From NCBI GenBank assembly GCA_900757335.1, contig CAAENL010000120.1:1-5512 (forward strand): a stretch of DNA of 5,512 nucleotides, read 5' to 3'. Every line of letters begins with the position of its first letter. Position 1 is the stretch's first letter. The notes under the pieces were generated by a model, which was not told the origin of the DNA, did not search any database, and worked only from the letters and a program-made list of their open reading frames with translations. Below are positions 5,256 to 5,512 of this stretch, piece after piece. Both the position numbers and the translations under genes were made by a program. Origin of the DNA: Clostridia bacterium (GTDB lineage Bacteria; Bacillota; Clostridia; Oscillospirales; Acutalibacteraceae).

Positions 5256-5507
5256 TTATGCGTTCTCCTCAAGATATTTTTCCCATTTTTCTTCTGTTGC
5301 CAAAACATTTTCTTTAAAACTTTTACGAACATTTTCGTCTTTCCAGTTGTATTCTTTATTAAATTGATCAGCAATTCTTTTTCTCATGTATTGGCTTTCC
5401 ATTTTATCTTTTGTGGATAAATACTGTTTTCCATCTCCTGAGGTATAGTATATATAAGGTTTATCAGCGTAATTTTTCAGTTCACGTTGATTTTCAATTG
5501 TAAACAT
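5256..5507 (-). CDS. Small soluble protein of unknown function, 83 residues or C-terminal part of a longer one
   Basis: Not recognised. The visible product is highly charged, lacks Cys, has no signal peptide or membrane segment, and looks helical in its second half (KRIADQFNKEYNWKDENVRKS, and EEKWEKYLEENA at the end). Its stop codon is 3 bases from the start of the exported protein gene, whose ribosome site it contains, so the two are likely cotranscribed and coupled. Only five bases lie upstream of the ATG at 5507-5505 and no stop is seen there. The ribosome site is therefore not visible, and the true start may lie beyond the window, making this the end of a larger protein. The close pairing suggests a shared role with the exported protein, but that is inference. 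Confidence 0.6.
   Translation of the reverse strand: MFTIENQRELKNYADKPYIYYTSGDGKQYLSTKDKMESQYMRKRIADQFNKEYNWKDENVRKSFKENVLATEEKWEKYLEENA
5265..5270 (-). promoter_or_regulatory. Ribosome binding site of the exported protein gene, inside the upstream gene
   Basis: On the minus strand GAGGAG lies in the last codons of the 83-residue gene, 12 bases before the ATG at 5252-5250. The spacing is long but usable, and the position implies translational coupling. Confidence 0.6.
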
Positions 5508-5512
5508 TTTCA

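Overview
The window is AT-rich (roughly one third G+C by eye) and tightly packed, with strong purine-rich Shine-Dalgarno sites, a TTG start and small accessory enzymes. This fits a low-GC Gram-positive bacterium, most likely a clostridial relative, though another low-GC lineage is possible. No ribosomal, tRNA, CRISPR, transposase or integrase gene is visible. It reads as an accessory region of a chromosome or plasmid.

Left part, plus strand (1-2224): a bacterial calpain-family cysteine protease with a complete Cys/His/Asn triad behind an unrecognised N-terminal region of about 220 residues. It is followed by an aminoglycoside/lincosamide-type nucleotidyltransferase. The protease gene holds an oddity: about 150 bases (1181-1330) of roughly 52% G+C, full of short hairpins, lie in frame between the Cys and His halves of the catalytic domain, where ordinary calpains have nothing comparable.

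Middle (2225-2765): about 540 bases with no convincing gene. They contain an imperfect inverted repeat just after the nucleotidyltransferase, two short unrecognised open frames that may be gene remnants, two 12-base palindromes, and a promoter candidate for the next gene.

Centre right, plus strand (2766-3963): a GNAT acetyltransferase, then a perfect 12-bp hairpin whose right arm runs into an extended -10 promoter motif, then a CPBP (CAAX-type) intramembrane protease.

Right part, minus strand (3996-5507): three closely spaced genes read leftward, in the order an 83-residue unknown protein, a 299-residue exported protein of unknown function, and a MazG-like nucleotide pyrophosphohydrolase. 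The first two are 3 bases apart and probably translationally coupled. The plus- and minus-strand blocks converge at about 3964-3998.

The plus-strand genes do not form an obvious pathway; they look like independently acquired stress, resistance or defence-type functions. Both window ends are gene-occupied: the protease and the 83-residue protein may start outside the window.
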